Origin: Acidobacteriota bacterium
GTDB taxonomy: Bacteria > Acidobacteriota > Blastocatellia > RBC074
NCBI GenBank assembly: GCA_016710075.1
Contig: JADJLO010000006.1
Coordinates: 174,501 to 238,500, forward strand
DNA: 64,000 nt
Direction: 5' to 3'
The notes under the pieces were generated by a model. It was not told the origin of the DNA. It did not search any database and saw nothing but the letters and a program-made list of their open reading frames with translations. A program made the position numbers and the translations under genes. Positions 45,355 to 54,119 of this stretch are shown piece by piece (the first letter of the stretch is position 1; every line of letters begins with the position of its first letter).

Positions 45355-46197
45355 GTGAACCAGGCCATGTATTCGATCAATCTCCAATGCCGTGCTCTGA
45401 AGGTCTCCCGAAGTGGCTATTATGCGTGGCTCAAACGTGAACCATCGGCCCGCAAGAAACAGGACTTGGTTCTGCTTGATCAGATCAAGCGGATTCATAG
45501 TATCTCGCGAGGGACTTATGGAGCGCCGAGAGTTCTCGCTGACATCAGGGAATCCGGCAGTCGGATCGGTCAAAAAAGGATTGCTCGCCTGATGGCGGGT
45601 GCTGGACTGATCGGTGTGACGCGGCGAAGAAGAGTGAAGACGACGATTCGTGGTCAGGAGGCGGCTCCAGCTCCTGATCTGGTAAATCGGGACTTTCGAG
45701 CTGACACTCCGAACACTCTGTGGATTGCCGATATCACCTATGTACCGACCTGGTCGGGATTCCTCTATTTGTCGGTGGTGATCGATGTTTTCAGCCGTCG
45801 AGTAGTCGGATGGGCAATGGAGACGCATCTTCGCACTGAACTGGTGCTCAAGGCTCTTGAAATGGCCACCTCTCAGCGAAGGCCTGAAAGCGTCATTCAT
45901 CATTCCGATCAGGGAACCCAGTACACCTCGATCGCCTTCGGAAAAAGATGCCGGGAGGCAGGTGTCAGACCTTCGACAGGATCGGTTGGTGATTGCTACG
46001 ACAATGCGATGTGTGAAAGCTTCTTCGCGACACTTGAGTGTGAATTGATCGATCGACGACGATTTCGTAATCAGGACGAAGCCCGTCGGGAAGTTTTTCA
46101 ATTCATCGAGGGTTGGTACAATCCACATCGTCGTCACTCAGGAATTGACTACCAATCTCCGATCAACTTCGAACGGAGATATCAAGGGGTGGCATAA
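45355..46197 (+). CDS. IS3-family OrfB transposase (DDE integrase core)
   Basis: 280 residues with HTH_21 (GTYGAPRVLADIRESG) and rve core. DDE residues: Asp in LWIADITYV, Asp in HHSDQGTQY, and Glu in CESFFATLE. Intact. Expressed mainly as the C-terminal part of OrfAB by -1 frameshifting; the GTG at 45355 may only be a formal start. Confidence 0.93.
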   Translation: MNQAMYSINLQCRALKVSRSGYYAWLKREPSARKKQDLVLLDQIKRIHSISRGTYGAPRVLADIRESGSRIGQKRIARLMAGAGLIGVTRRRRVKTTIRGQEAAPAPDLVNRDFRADTPNTLWIADITYVPTWSGFLYLSVVIDVFSRRVVGWAMETHLRTELVLKALEMATSQRRPESVIHHSDQGTQYTSIAFGKRCREAGVRPSTGSVGDCYDNAMCESFFATLECELIDRRRFRNQDEARREVFQFIEGWYNPHRRHSGIDYQSPINFERRYQGVA

Positions 46198-46271
46198 CCA
46201 CCCAAGACAAAAACTGTCCACTAAATCGGGTGAAGTTCAGACCTTCGAGCGACAAACTGAGAGATAAAACC

Positions 46272-46493
46272 ATGAGCAAATTTTCCGGACTGACCAAAGC
46301 ACAAGAGAAAGCCGAAGAGGCAACCGCAAAGGCGAAGGGACGGCGCCAGGACCCGAACTATCTGCAGACGACCGTTTATCTACCAAAGGATCTGCACAAG
46401 GCCGTGTAAGTGGCGATGGCTGAGGATAACGTCGAGCTGTCCGGCATTGTCGAGCGCCTGCTTTCCGAGTGGCTGAAAAGCCGGAAATCCTGA
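46272..46493 (+). pseudogene. Ribbon-helix-helix partition-type protein with internal stop
   Basis: Reads MSKFSGLTKAQEKAEEATAK, then YLQTTVYLPKDLHKAV, a TAA at 46407-46409 and VAMAEDNVELSGIVERLLSE to TGA at 46491. The 73 codons match small RHH proteins that accompany ParA on plasmids and islands. One base change (TAA for AAA) would restore Lys. It begins 33 bp after the IS right end, so the IS may have removed a partner gene. Confidence 0.65.
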
Positions 46494-46525
46494 TACACAA
46501 AAATGCGCACAGTCAAGTAGCCGGT

Positions 46526-47194
46526 ATGCAAAAACTCAAAGAGAAAATTCGCCAAGGCAATAAATGGGTCAAAGGTTTCTATGGAATCCACAAGGCAATT
46601 ATTTGGGCGATCCTTGGCGGAGTCTTGATCGGGCTGTTTTATGGATCGGGCCTAAATACCACATCTCTTCATATCGTAAAAACTTTATCGATAAAAAACT
46701 ATCCGAGCCTGACGGCAAATGAGCGAGTACAGATTGACCGAGAGATGCTAAAAGCTGAGAACGAGGCACGCACGACACTGGCTCAAATCATTGGCGGAAT
46801 TGGCTTGTTAGCTGGACTTTATTTCACCTGGCGAAGTCTCAAAATCAACGAAGATGGCAAAATCACCGACCGTTACAGTAAGGCGATCGAACTGCTTGGT
46901 AGTAAGAAGAAGAATCTGGACATGCGATTAGGCGGCATATATGCGCTTGAACGTATCGCCCGAGACTCAGAGAAGGATCATTGGACTGTGATGGAGGCGT
47001 TAACCGCCTTTATCCGGGAGCATTCGCCTGTCAAAGCAAATCAGAAAGGAAAGCAAGGCGAGCTGTTCAAGTCAGAGGATGAAAAACGGATTACCACGGA
47101 TATTCAAGCGGCTTTAACCGTCATCGGGCGGCGCAAGTGGATTGAGCAAGAAAAAGAGAAAACCAAAGACTTGACCTCAGCATGGCCAACCTGA
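46526..47194 (+). CDS. Pentapeptide-repeat membrane protein, N-terminal fragment
   Basis: Two hydrophobic segments (AIIWAILGGVLIGLFYG; TLAQIIGGIGLLAGLYF) flank a polar loop; then a cytosolic stretch (TDRYSKAIELLGSKKKNLDM, LGGIYALERIARDS) typical of membrane-anchored pentapeptide-repeat proteins. The frame breaks near 47182 (DLTSA), where the repeats continue in 47182-47751. Start uncertain: ATG 46526, or GTG 46469 overlapping the RHH gene. Part of the tRNA island. Function unknown. Confidence 0.75.
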   Translation: MQKLKEKIRQGNKWVKGFYGIHKAIIWAILGGVLIGLFYGSGLNTTSLHIVKTLSIKNYPSLTANERVQIDREMLKAENEARTTLAQIIGGIGLLAGLYFTWRSLKINEDGKITDRYSKAIELLGSKKKNLDMRLGGIYALERIARDSEKDHWTVMEALTAFIREHSPVKANQKGKQGELFKSEDEKRITTDIQAALTVIGRRKWIEQEKEKTKDLTSAWPT

Positions 47195-47751
47195 GCGTGG
47201 CCATGCTGGGCGATGCCAACCTGTTCGGGCGCCGTCCTGCGCGAGGCCGACCTGCGCGGGGCCAACCTGAGCGGGGCCAACCTTTTCGATGCCAACCTGA
47301 GCGGGGCCAACCTGAGCGTGGCCAACCTGTTCGGGGCCAACCTGAGCGTGGCCAACCTGTTCGATGCCAACCTGAGCGTGGCCAACCTGAGCGTGGCCAA
47401 CCTGAGCGGGGCCAACCTGAGCGCGGCCTACCTGCGCGGGCCAACCTGATCAGGGCCGACCTGCGCGAGGCCAACCTGAGCGTGGCCAACCTGATCAGGG
47501 CAGACCTGTTCGGGGCCGTCCTGAGCAAGGCCAACCTGAGCGGGGCCAACCTGGGCGGGGCCAACCTGGGCGGGGCAGACCTCGGCGGGGCAGTCCTCAG
47601 CGGGGCAAAGAATCTAACTTGGGAGCAAGTATCAGTGGCAATCATCGATGATGAAACAAGACTGCCGACAGAGATTGAAGAGAATAACAAAGACGAATTG
47701 AAGGCGATGAGGGAAAAGACAGTGGCTGTCGATTCCACCGAGGGGCCGTAA
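47182..47751 (+). CDS. Pentapeptide-repeat region and C-terminus (frameshifted)
   Basis: About 28 A(N/D)LxX repeats forming a right-handed quadrilateral helix. Three frames share them: MANLSVAMLGDANL at the start of this frame, then the next frame from 47231 (GAVLREADLRGANLSGANL) to 47445, then this frame again (NLIRADLREANLSVANL) to the end (NLTWEQVSVAIIDDETRLP). An extra C near 47231 and a missing G near 47431 explain the shifts. One gene with 46526-47194, about 410 residues. Confidence 0.75.
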   Translation: MANLSVAMLGDANLFGRRPARGRPARGQPERGQPFRCQPERGQPERGQPVRGQPERGQPVRCQPERGQPERGQPERGQPERGLPARANLIRADLREANLSVANLIRADLFGAVLSKANLSGANLGGANLGGADLGGAVLSGAKNLTWEQVSVAIIDDETRLPTEIEENNKDELKAMREKTVAVDSTEGP

Positions 47752-47952
47752 TTTAGATTTTCCAGTCTTTAAACGGTCGCGTATCCGAGTATTTAGATGC
47801 TTGACTTTCCTGCTTGTGGCCTGTGTGATTGAATATAGGACGAACGGATTAGAGAGTGAGTTGATGAGGTAAGTAATGCGTAAGTGGAAAAGGTTTGTGG
47901 CGTTATTTGTGGCAATGGCCGATGAGGCTAATCATCGGCCATTTGCAACTTA
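47752..47952. other. Right end of island, no gene
   Basis: About 200 bp of AT-rich sequence between the pentapeptide gene and attR. GCCGATGA and the inverse near 47917-47942 (GGCCGATGAGGCTAATCATC) form a weak hairpin; nothing else recognised. Confidence 0.4.
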
Positions 47953-47965
47953 TTGATTTCATTGA

Positions 47966-48038
<73 letters not shown>

Positions 48039-48173
48039 AATTCTTGTGCGAATCATCCTCCGCAAAAGAAAAAGAGATAGTACCGATCCGTCCTTCTTCT
48101 GTCAACCAATCAGTCAACTTTTTCGCCATGGAGGTTCTCAGACTCGCTCATCAAAATCCTGCTGTCCCCACAC

Positions 48174-48206
48174 CTTTATACTTTAAACCCTTAAACTTTA
48201 AACTTC
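48174..48206. repeat. TTTAAACTTTAAAC words before ligase gene
   Basis: ACTTTAAACCCTTAAACTTT with partial inverse AGTTTAAAT at 48241. Member of the TTTAAAG family found at 52563-52710, 60589-60688 and 62210-62243. Confidence 0.6.
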
Positions 48207-48291
48207 CTAATGATTGGCTTGATGACAGGGCGTTATGGTAAGTTTAAATCTCCTATAAGCAGTGGAAATCATACAATCCGGAAATAGAGAA

Positions 48292-49689
48292 ATGTCACTT
48301 ACCTTTTGTGAGCAGTTGATTGCTTCGGCCACTGCGCGCCCCGGCAAGATCGCCATGACGCGGCTTGGAGCGACCGGCAGCGAGAGCACTACGTTCGGTT
48401 CGATGCTCGATCAGATTCGCAGCATTGCCTGGCGTCTTGAAAAAGAGGGGATCAATTTCGGTGATCGCGTGGCCCTGATGGGAGAGAATCATCCGCAATG
48501 GGCGATGATCTATCTGGGCATTCTTTATCGAGGGGCCGTAGTTGTCCCGCTCGATCCGGCAGGTATGATTGAGACGCTTTCAGCCTTCGTTGAAAACTCA
48601 GAGGCGAAGCGGGCATTCATTGCATACGGCTCGCTCGATAAATTTCGTGCCGTCTGCGACCGCACGGGCAAATCAATTCCAATAGTCGCTTTCGGTGTCA
48701 ATGATCTCTCGCAGGTCGAAAAGAATGGCCATGAGTTATTCAGCGACTGGGCGGGCACGCCTCGGCCGGAAGGATTCGACGATGCCAGGCCGCCGGCAAA
48801 AGCGGGCGACATGGCCATATTGATCTACACTTCAGGGACGACGGGGGTTCCGAAGGCCGTTCCGTTGACACACGGCAACATAGTCTCGGAGACCGACGCG
48901 GTTGAAGAATCAATGGGTTTCACCGAGAAAGAGATCATCCTCAGCCTGCTGCCGCTTTTCCATGCATATTCGCAGATCGTCAATCTCTGGATTGCGACAC
49001 TGATCGGCGCAAGCGTCATCTATATTACAGAACTGAGCAGCGAAGAGATTTTGAGAGGTCTCAAAGAAGGCCGGGTCACGGCGCTCACAGGGGTGCCGCG
49101 TTTGTGGTACCTCTTTCACAAGAAAATCTTCGATGGCGTGCGGGCGCAGCCGATGCTCGTCCGCAAATTGTTTTCGTGGATGATGGGAGCCAATGGTTTT
49201 TTGCGGGACAGGCTGGGGATCAATGCGGGCAGGCTCTTTTTCAGACAGGTGCACGAGGCTTTCGGTGGAAACCTGCGCATCGCAGCATCGGGCGGATCGA
49301 GTTTTGATGCAGAGGTCGCCAGGGATTTTCATAAGTTGGGCTTCACGATGCTGCAGGCCTACGGCTTGACGGAGACCTCGGGCGCGGCGACGGTGACACG
49401 CTTTGAAGACAACCGCGTCGGCTCTGTCGGCAAACCGCTGCCGAATGTTGAAGTGAAGATCGATGAGCCGAATGAAGAGGGAATCGGCGAGGTCCTGATT
49501 CGCGGGCCGATCGTCATGCCGGGTTATTACCGGAATCCTGAAGCGAACAGTGAGGCCTTCACCGAAGACGGATGGTTTCGCTCCGGCGATCTTGGTCGAT
49601 TTGACGCCGACGGGCACCTCTACATCACCGGCCGCAAAAAGACATCATCGTTCTGCCTTCGGGCAAGAACGTTTATCCCGAAGAGGTAG
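48292..49689 (+). CDS. Acyl-CoA synthetase-ACP-acyltransferase fusion, N-terminal fragment
   Basis: AMP-dependent acyl ligase: YTSGTTGVPKAVPLTHGN P-loop, AYGLTETSGAAT and GWFRSGDLGRFD. It activates a fatty acid with ATP. Start ATG 48292. The frame fails after YITGRKK: the A5 run 49636-49640 should be A6, and the next frame continues DIIVLPSGKNVYPEEVE. The remainder is 49731-51035. Confidence 0.85.
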   Translation: MSLTFCEQLIASATARPGKIAMTRLGATGSESTTFGSMLDQIRSIAWRLEKEGINFGDRVALMGENHPQWAMIYLGILYRGAVVVPLDPAGMIETLSAFVENSEAKRAFIAYGSLDKFRAVCDRTGKSIPIVAFGVNDLSQVEKNGHELFSDWAGTPRPEGFDDARPPAKAGDMAILIYTSGTTGVPKAVPLTHGNIVSETDAVEESMGFTEKEIILSLLPLFHAYSQIVNLWIATLIGASVIYITELSSEEILRGLKEGRVTALTGVPRLWYLFHKKIFDGVRAQPMLVRKLFSWMMGANGFLRDRLGINAGRLFFRQVHEAFGGNLRIAASGGSSFDAEVARDFHKLGFTMLQAYGLTETSGAATVTRFEDNRVGSVGKPLPNVEVKIDEPNEEGIGEVLIRGPIVMPGYYRNPEANSEAFTEDGWFRSGDLGRFDADGHLYITGRKKTSSFCLRARTFIPKR

Positions 49690-49730
49690 AGGCGCAGTAT
49701 TCGCACACCCCTCTGGTCAGCGAAGTCTGC

Positions 49731-51035
49731 GTGCTTGGAGTGCATGACCCCGAAAGCCATTTCAAGGGAGCCGAGAAGCTTGTCGCAGTGGTCATTCCGG
49801 ACTTCGAGTACCTGAAAGCTCAGAACATCACTAACGCGAAGCACGAAATAAGCTTTGCTCTCGACAGCCTGGGCCGCGAATTGCCTGGATACCAGCGTGT
49901 TCGTGATTACATCATACGGGCGGATGCATTACCGCGAACCGCCACAAGAAAGATACGACGGTTTGAAGTTCAGAAACTGATCGAGGCAGAGGGCCCTTCA
50001 CAATTTTCAGCACGTGATCTGAGCCAGTTCAAGCTGACCGATTCTGATCGACACTTTCTTGGCACAGATGCCGGCCGCTCAGTCGTGTCCGTGCTCTCGT
50101 CGCATCTGAAACAACCGATCGAGATCCATCCGAAGATGAATCTGGAGCTCGATCTTGGGCTCGATTCGCTGACGCGCGCTGAATGCATTGTCGGCCTTGA
50201 GCATCTGCTCAACCTGGAATTCGATCAGGAAAAAGCTGCTTCAGTCCTAACCGTGCAGGAACTGATTGATCTGACCGCGGCGCAAATCACCGGGCCGGTC
50301 AAAGTTCAGGGCAGCGAAAGCGCTGTCATCAACTGGAGAGCCATCCTCAAATCGGCATCCGCAGACATGCCGGAGCTGCAGCCCATACTCAAACGCAAGC
50401 CGCTGATGTTCTGGTTCGCTTATCTGATTCTGAGACCGATCTACTGGTTCGCCCGAATCTTCCTCCGGATGGAGGTTGAAGGAATCGAAGTCTTTTCGAC
50501 ATTGAAGCCTCCGTTTCTTGTCTGCCCCAATCATCAAAGCCTTGTCGATGCCTTCATTGTCTGCTCGACCTACCCGAGGCCGGTTCTCAAGAACACATTT
50601 CATGTCGGGGCGAGAATGTATTTTGAAGGCTCATTCATGTCCTCGCTCGCACCGGCGATCAATGTCGTTCCAATAGATGCCAATGTGAATCTGGTAAATG
50701 CGATGCGCGCGGGTGCTGGAGGGCTGCGGGCAGGGAAGATCCTGAATATCTATCCTGAAGGCCACCGGACATTCGACGGCATGCTCCACGAATTCAAGCA
50801 GGGAGCCGCCATCCTCGCGACAGAACTCAACCTGCCGATCGTTCCTGTGGCGCTCGACGGGGCTTACAAGGTTCTCCCGCGAGATTCCAGCAGAATCAGA
50901 CTTGCAAAAGTGAAGATCAGATTCGGTAAACCAATCTATCCGATGGGCGATTATCAATCATTGACGAACGAGTTGAAGGAGAGTATCCAACGAATGCTTG
51001 ACGAAGGAAGAGAGAATACGAAACAGACGAAATAA
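49731..51035 (+). CDS. Acyl-CoA synthetase-ACP-acyltransferase fusion, C-terminal fragment
   Basis: Ligase C-terminal lobe (LPRTATRKIRRFEVQKLI with the catalytic Lys), then an acyl-carrier domain (LELDLGLDSLTRAECIVGLE, phosphopantetheine Ser in LDSL), then after a linker a PlsC-type acyltransferase (CPNHQSLVDAFI with the HxxxxD-like NHQSLVD, YPEGHRTFDG). The fused protein of about 915 residues would load and transfer acyl groups, as in bacterial Aas-type proteins, probably for phospholipid or lipid remodelling. The last residues TKQTK are encoded by an intergenic repeat. Confidence 0.85.
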   Translation: MLGVHDPESHFKGAEKLVAVVIPDFEYLKAQNITNAKHEISFALDSLGRELPGYQRVRDYIIRADALPRTATRKIRRFEVQKLIEAEGPSQFSARDLSQFKLTDSDRHFLGTDAGRSVVSVLSSHLKQPIEIHPKMNLELDLGLDSLTRAECIVGLEHLLNLEFDQEKAASVLTVQELIDLTAAQITGPVKVQGSESAVINWRAILKSASADMPELQPILKRKPLMFWFAYLILRPIYWFARIFLRMEVEGIEVFSTLKPPFLVCPNHQSLVDAFIVCSTYPRPVLKNTFHVGARMYFEGSFMSSLAPAINVVPIDANVNLVNAMRAGAGGLRAGKILNIYPEGHRTFDGMLHEFKQGAAILATELNLPIVPVALDGAYKVLPRDSSRIRLAKVKIRFGKPIYPMGDYQSLTNELKESIQRMLDEGRENTKQTK

Positions 51036-51165
51036 ACGAAACAAACGAAAAATATATAGGGGGTGAGTAGGCCCATACTTCCAAAGAACGAAGCTTTGGA
51101 GTTAATTGGATAATTCACCCCTGAAAACCTTCGTTTGTTTCGTTTATTTCGTCTGTTTCGTACTC
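51015..51165. repeat. Inverted AT-rich repeat, TTTCGTCTGTTTCG family
   Basis: TACGAAACAGACGAAATAAA on the left, the inverse TTTATTTCGTCTGTTTCGTA on the right at 51143-51162, around about 100 bp. The left arm contains the stop of the ligase fusion. Confidence 0.85.
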
Positions 51166-51227
51166 CACTTTATCCAAACCAGAGATGCGAAAACGAACCG
51201 ATTGTTGCGGCATCTATAAAAACACAG

Positions 51228-51337
51228 TAGGGGCGCACCTATGTGTGCGCCCCCTTCTGACACCATCAAAAATTCATACTCCGGCAACACGTATAATCGG
51301 GAGCCCGTTTGGGGGCGCACACATAGGTGCGCCCCTA
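51228..51337. repeat. Inverted repeat, GGGGCGCACCTATGTGTGCG family
   Basis: 27-bp perfect arms (51228-51254 and 51311-51337) with a 56-nt spacer. With the repeat at 51015-51165 it fills the 470-bp gap before the dus gene; no coding sequence there. Confidence 0.85.
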
Positions 51338-51505
51338 CGTATGTTCGTATAGTCACGTATTTGTAACGTGGTTGAATTCTTTTAGACTCAGCAAAAGCAT
51401 TGGACTGGAAATAATTCCAGGCCATTGAAACTAAAGCTCAATTTGATACCTGCATCTATTGGATCATATTGGATAAAGTGGAGTCGTACTCTCTCTTCCT
51501 CTCTC

Positions 51506-52561
51506 TTATACCCCGCATTCGGCCAACTCAGCATTCTCATCGCGGGCGGATTGAAGGTTCGAGTCGATGCCATGGATTTCAGCCATCTCGAAATAATCAA
51601 TAAAGTGAGGCTCCATCTCTTCGACAGTGCTGGATCGCAAGACCGCGGTGCGGATGTGAGCGCAGTTCGGCACGCCTCGCAGGAACTGGGCTGAGAGCAT
51701 CTTCATGCGGCCGATGACGCCTTTTTCGGGCATGTGATCGCGAAGGTAGTCGCGGAAATCGAGCAGCAGTTCGTGCATCTCTTTTGGAGCAGGCTTGTAG
51801 GGTTCGATGCCGTTCATCGTCTCCCAGGTCTGACGGAAGATGTATGGGTTGGCGATGGCGCCGCGGCCGATGTGGACAGCATCGCAGCCGGTTTCATCGA
51901 AGCGTCGCAGCGCGTCTTCAGGTTTCAGGATATCTCCGCTGCCGGATACGGGGATCGAGACGTTCTTTTTGATTTGAGCGACAAGATCCCAGTCGGCAAA
52001 TCCCTGATAAGCCTGAACGCGTGTGCGTCCGTGAAGCGTGACCATCGATCCGCCGCAGTCCTCGATTAGTTTTGCGACCTCGATGCAGTTGATGGACTTG
52101 TCATCCCAACCGGCACGGATCTTGACTGTCATTGGGATGGTGATGGCTCTTTTGACTTCGGTCAGAATCTTTTTGAGTTGGGGGAGGTCGCGCAGCAGGT
52201 TCGAGCCGCCGCCTCCGTGAACGACTTTTCGCGCCGGGCAGCCGCAATTGATGTCTACGAAATCAGCCCCTGCCTCCTGGGCAATCTCGGCGGCCCAGCG
52301 CATACGGACTTCATCGTAGCCAAAGATCTGGATCGCAATCGGGCGTTCTTCAGGCTTGAATCGCATCATTTCGTGCGTCCGCATATTGCCGCGCGTCAGC
52401 CCTTCGATGCTGATGAACTCGGTCACGATCAGACCCACATTGCCGCACTTCTTGGCTATGCGACGGAATGGAGAATCGGTCACTCCCGCCATCGGCGAGA
52501 GCACCAGCGGCGGCGACAATTTGCGACCGGCTATTTCGAATGAATCAGGATACTTCATCAA
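51506..52561 (-). CDS. dusB: tRNA-dihydrouridine synthase (DusB-like)
   Basis: 351 residues. FMN TIM-barrel: SPMAGVTDSPFRRI, VDINCGCPARKVV with the catalytic Cys, KIRAGWDD, HGRTRVQ and GRGAIANP for phosphate binding. Reduces uridine to dihydrouridine in tRNA D-loops. DusB is the most likely subgroup by length and order of motifs. Divergent from the HD hydrolase gene with an inverted TTTAAAG repeat between. Confidence 0.9.
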   Translation of the reverse strand: MMKYPDSFEIAGRKLSPPLVLSPMAGVTDSPFRRIAKKCGNVGLIVTEFISIEGLTRGNMRTHEMMRFKPEERPIAIQIFGYDEVRMRWAAEIAQEAGADFVDINCGCPARKVVHGGGGSNLLRDLPQLKKILTEVKRAITIPMTVKIRAGWDDKSINCIEVAKLIEDCGGSMVTLHGRTRVQAYQGFADWDLVAQIKKNVSIPVSGSGDILKPEDALRRFDETGCDAVHIGRGAIANPYIFRQTWETMNGIEPYKPAPKEMHELLLDFRDYLRDHMPEKGVIGRMKMLSAQFLRGVPNCAHIRTAVLRSSTVEEMEPHFIDYFEMAEIHGIDSNLQSARDENAELAECGV

Positions 52562-52562
52562 G

Positions 52563-52710
52563 AGAGTTTAAAGTTTAAAGTTTAAAGAGTTTCAGCCTGC
52601 CTGGCTGATAAACCATAATTTTAAGCTTTGTGCTTCCTGACAGGCAAGCGAGATATTCCTCGTTCCATTGACTTTGGGCTTTAAACTTTAAACATTAGAC
52701 TTTAAACTCT
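52563..52710. repeat. Inverted TTTAAAGTTTAAAG repeat
   Basis: AGTTTAAAGTTTAAAGTTTA at the left and CTTTAAACTTTAAACATTAG with ACTTTAAACT at the right, between divergent dus and HD genes. A GCCTGCCTGGC/CTGACAGGCAAG word lies between. Confidence 0.8.
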
Positions 52711-52716
52711 TTGGTG

Positions 52717-53319
52717 ATGTCAGAAAAAAGAAGATCGAAGGCACAGTTGGATCTGCTCAGAGAGATGATGCGATTGAAGGCAGTTCCGCGCATCGGATGG
52801 CTGCTTCGCGGGGTTCGTGATGTCGAATCGGTGGCGTCGCATACTTTTGGGGTGGCAATAGTCTCGATGCTTCTGGCCGATATCGCCCGAGAGCGTGGCA
52901 TGGAGGTGGACGTCGAGCGTGTTTTGCGCATGGCACTGCTGCATGATCTGACTGAAGCCCGGATCGGTGATCTGCCGAGCACGGTCAAGCATTATTTCGA
53001 TTCGCATGCGTTGAAGGTCGCCGATGAGCGGGCCGCATCCGAGATGCTTTCTCAAGTCGGCGAGATTGGGGAATCATTGCTCAACGTATGGCAGGATTAT
53101 GAACATCGTGCCAATCTCGAAGCTCGCATTGTCAAAGCCGCAGACAAGTTCGACCTTCTGATGCAGGCTTATGAGTATGAACGTGGCGGCGCAAAAAGCC
53201 TTGATGAGTTCTGGCATGGCGCGGCGAATGATTTTGCCGGACTGGGAATTGGCGACCTGGTCGAAGATTTATTTGAAGAATTGATTGACAGAAGAGAGCA
53301 GGGAGAAGAGGTTCGATAG
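52717..53319 (+). CDS. HD-domain hydrolase (YfbR/HDDC2-like nucleotidase)
   Basis: 200 residues from ATG 52717. HD pattern: His in ESVASHTFG, HD in LLHDLTEARIGD and a distal Asp in KAADKFDLL. This matches the HD_3 group that removes phosphate from deoxynucleoside monophosphates. Cytosolic. DedA gene 6 bp downstream, so cotranscribed. Confidence 0.85.
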   Translation: MSEKRRSKAQLDLLREMMRLKAVPRIGWLLRGVRDVESVASHTFGVAIVSMLLADIARERGMEVDVERVLRMALLHDLTEARIGDLPSTVKHYFDSHALKVADERAASEMLSQVGEIGESLLNVWQDYEHRANLEARIVKAADKFDLLMQAYEYERGGAKSLDEFWHGAANDFAGLGIGDLVEDLFEELIDRREQGEEVR

Positions 53320-53325
53320 ATTTTT

Positions 53326-53934
53326 ATGGGTATCTTGGAGCAGTTAATAGGCTGGCTGCAGCAATTGCATCCGGTTGGAATTCTGGCGCTGATGTTTTTC
53401 ATCGCCTATATCGAAAACATCTTCCCGCCCTCTCCGAGCGATGTTCTGCTAGTCTTTACCGGGACGCTGATAGGTGTCGGAACCGTCGGTTTTATACCCG
53501 CCCTTGCATTTTCGACTCTTGGCAGCACGGCCGGATTTGTCACGGCATATCTTATTGGCAGATATTTCGAACAACATGTCGTTTCAGGCCGGTTTGGAAA
53601 ATACCTCCCGGCCGGAGCGATTCATCAGGTGGAAAACCTCTTCAGCCGTTTTGGCTATGGCGTGATCGTAGCGAACAGATTCCTTTCAGGCACCCGCGCG
53701 ATCGTTTCATTCTTTGCCGGAATGTCGAAGATGAATCTGTGGATGACCACGGTCCTCAGTGCAATCAGCGCCTGCGTCTGGAATTTCATTCTGCTCTACC
53801 TGGGCAAATCCTTCTCTCAGAACTGGCGTGTGGTTGTCGGCTATCTTGAGTTGTATAGCAAGATTGTCGGGGTCTTGATTGGGGTGGCTATTATTATTTT
53901 TCTTTGGTGGTTTTTGAGGAAGAAAAAGATCTGA
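53326..53934 (+). CDS. DedA-family membrane protein
   Basis: 202 residues, about five hydrophobic segments. DedA/VTT features: ENIFPPSPSDVLL near the N-terminus and GYGVIVANRFLSGTRAIVSF in the middle, with the Arg residues thought to be needed for lipid-linked transport. The family flips undecaprenyl phosphate or phospholipids. Ends LRKKKI just before a palindromic repeat block. Confidence 0.9.
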   Translation: MGILEQLIGWLQQLHPVGILALMFFIAYIENIFPPSPSDVLLVFTGTLIGVGTVGFIPALAFSTLGSTAGFVTAYLIGRYFEQHVVSGRFGKYLPAGAIHQVENLFSRFGYGVIVANRFLSGTRAIVSFFAGMSKMNLWMTTVLSAISACVWNFILLYLGKSFSQNWRVVVGYLELYSKIVGVLIGVAIIIFLWWFLRKKKI

Positions 53935-53940
53935 GTTCCG

Positions 53941-54100
53941 CGCATGGAGTTCCGCCTTCAGGCGGAGTTCCTCGCATGGAGTTCCGCCTTCAGGCGGAAC
54001 CTAATCATTTAACGACGCTTTGGCAGCCTAAATGCGCGACTCAAATCGTTCCGCCTGAAGGCGGAACTCCATGCGCGGGAACTCCATGCGCGATGCGCGG
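53941..54100. repeat. Block of GCATGGAGTTCCGCC palindromes
   Basis: Two direct copies (53941 and 53973) of GCATGGAGTTCCGCCTTCAG and two inverse copies (from 54048 and 54078), with CGCGATGCGCG at the right. They lie between the DedA and pta genes. An open frame runs through the block in frame with the pta gene but is not gene sequence. Confidence 0.85.
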
Positions 54101-54119
54101 GAACTGGATACGATTATTT

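Larger units (their letters stand above)
44984..46239 (+). mobile_element. IS3-family insertion sequence
   Basis: 1,256 bp. Left end TGGAGTTGACCCGGTTTGGT, right end complement TGAACTTCACCCGATTTAGT; about 20 of 25 bases match. Two overlapping-phase genes, orfA and orfB, with a slippery A7G at their junction. No clear target-site duplication. Confidence 0.88.

Noticed and set aside
44764..46137. A 457-codon minus-strand frame
   Set aside because: Runs antisense to the IS3 orfA and orfB genes and has no domain.
47121..47738. Long antisense frames (Arg/Leu/Ala-rich) opposite the pentapeptide repeats
   Set aside because: Mirror of a 15-bp coding repeat; composition is an artefact and the sense strand matches a known fold.
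53904..54119. N-terminal extension of Pta from 53904
   Set aside because: It reads through the palindromic repeats and overlaps the DedA gene; ATG 54120 fits the family's start.
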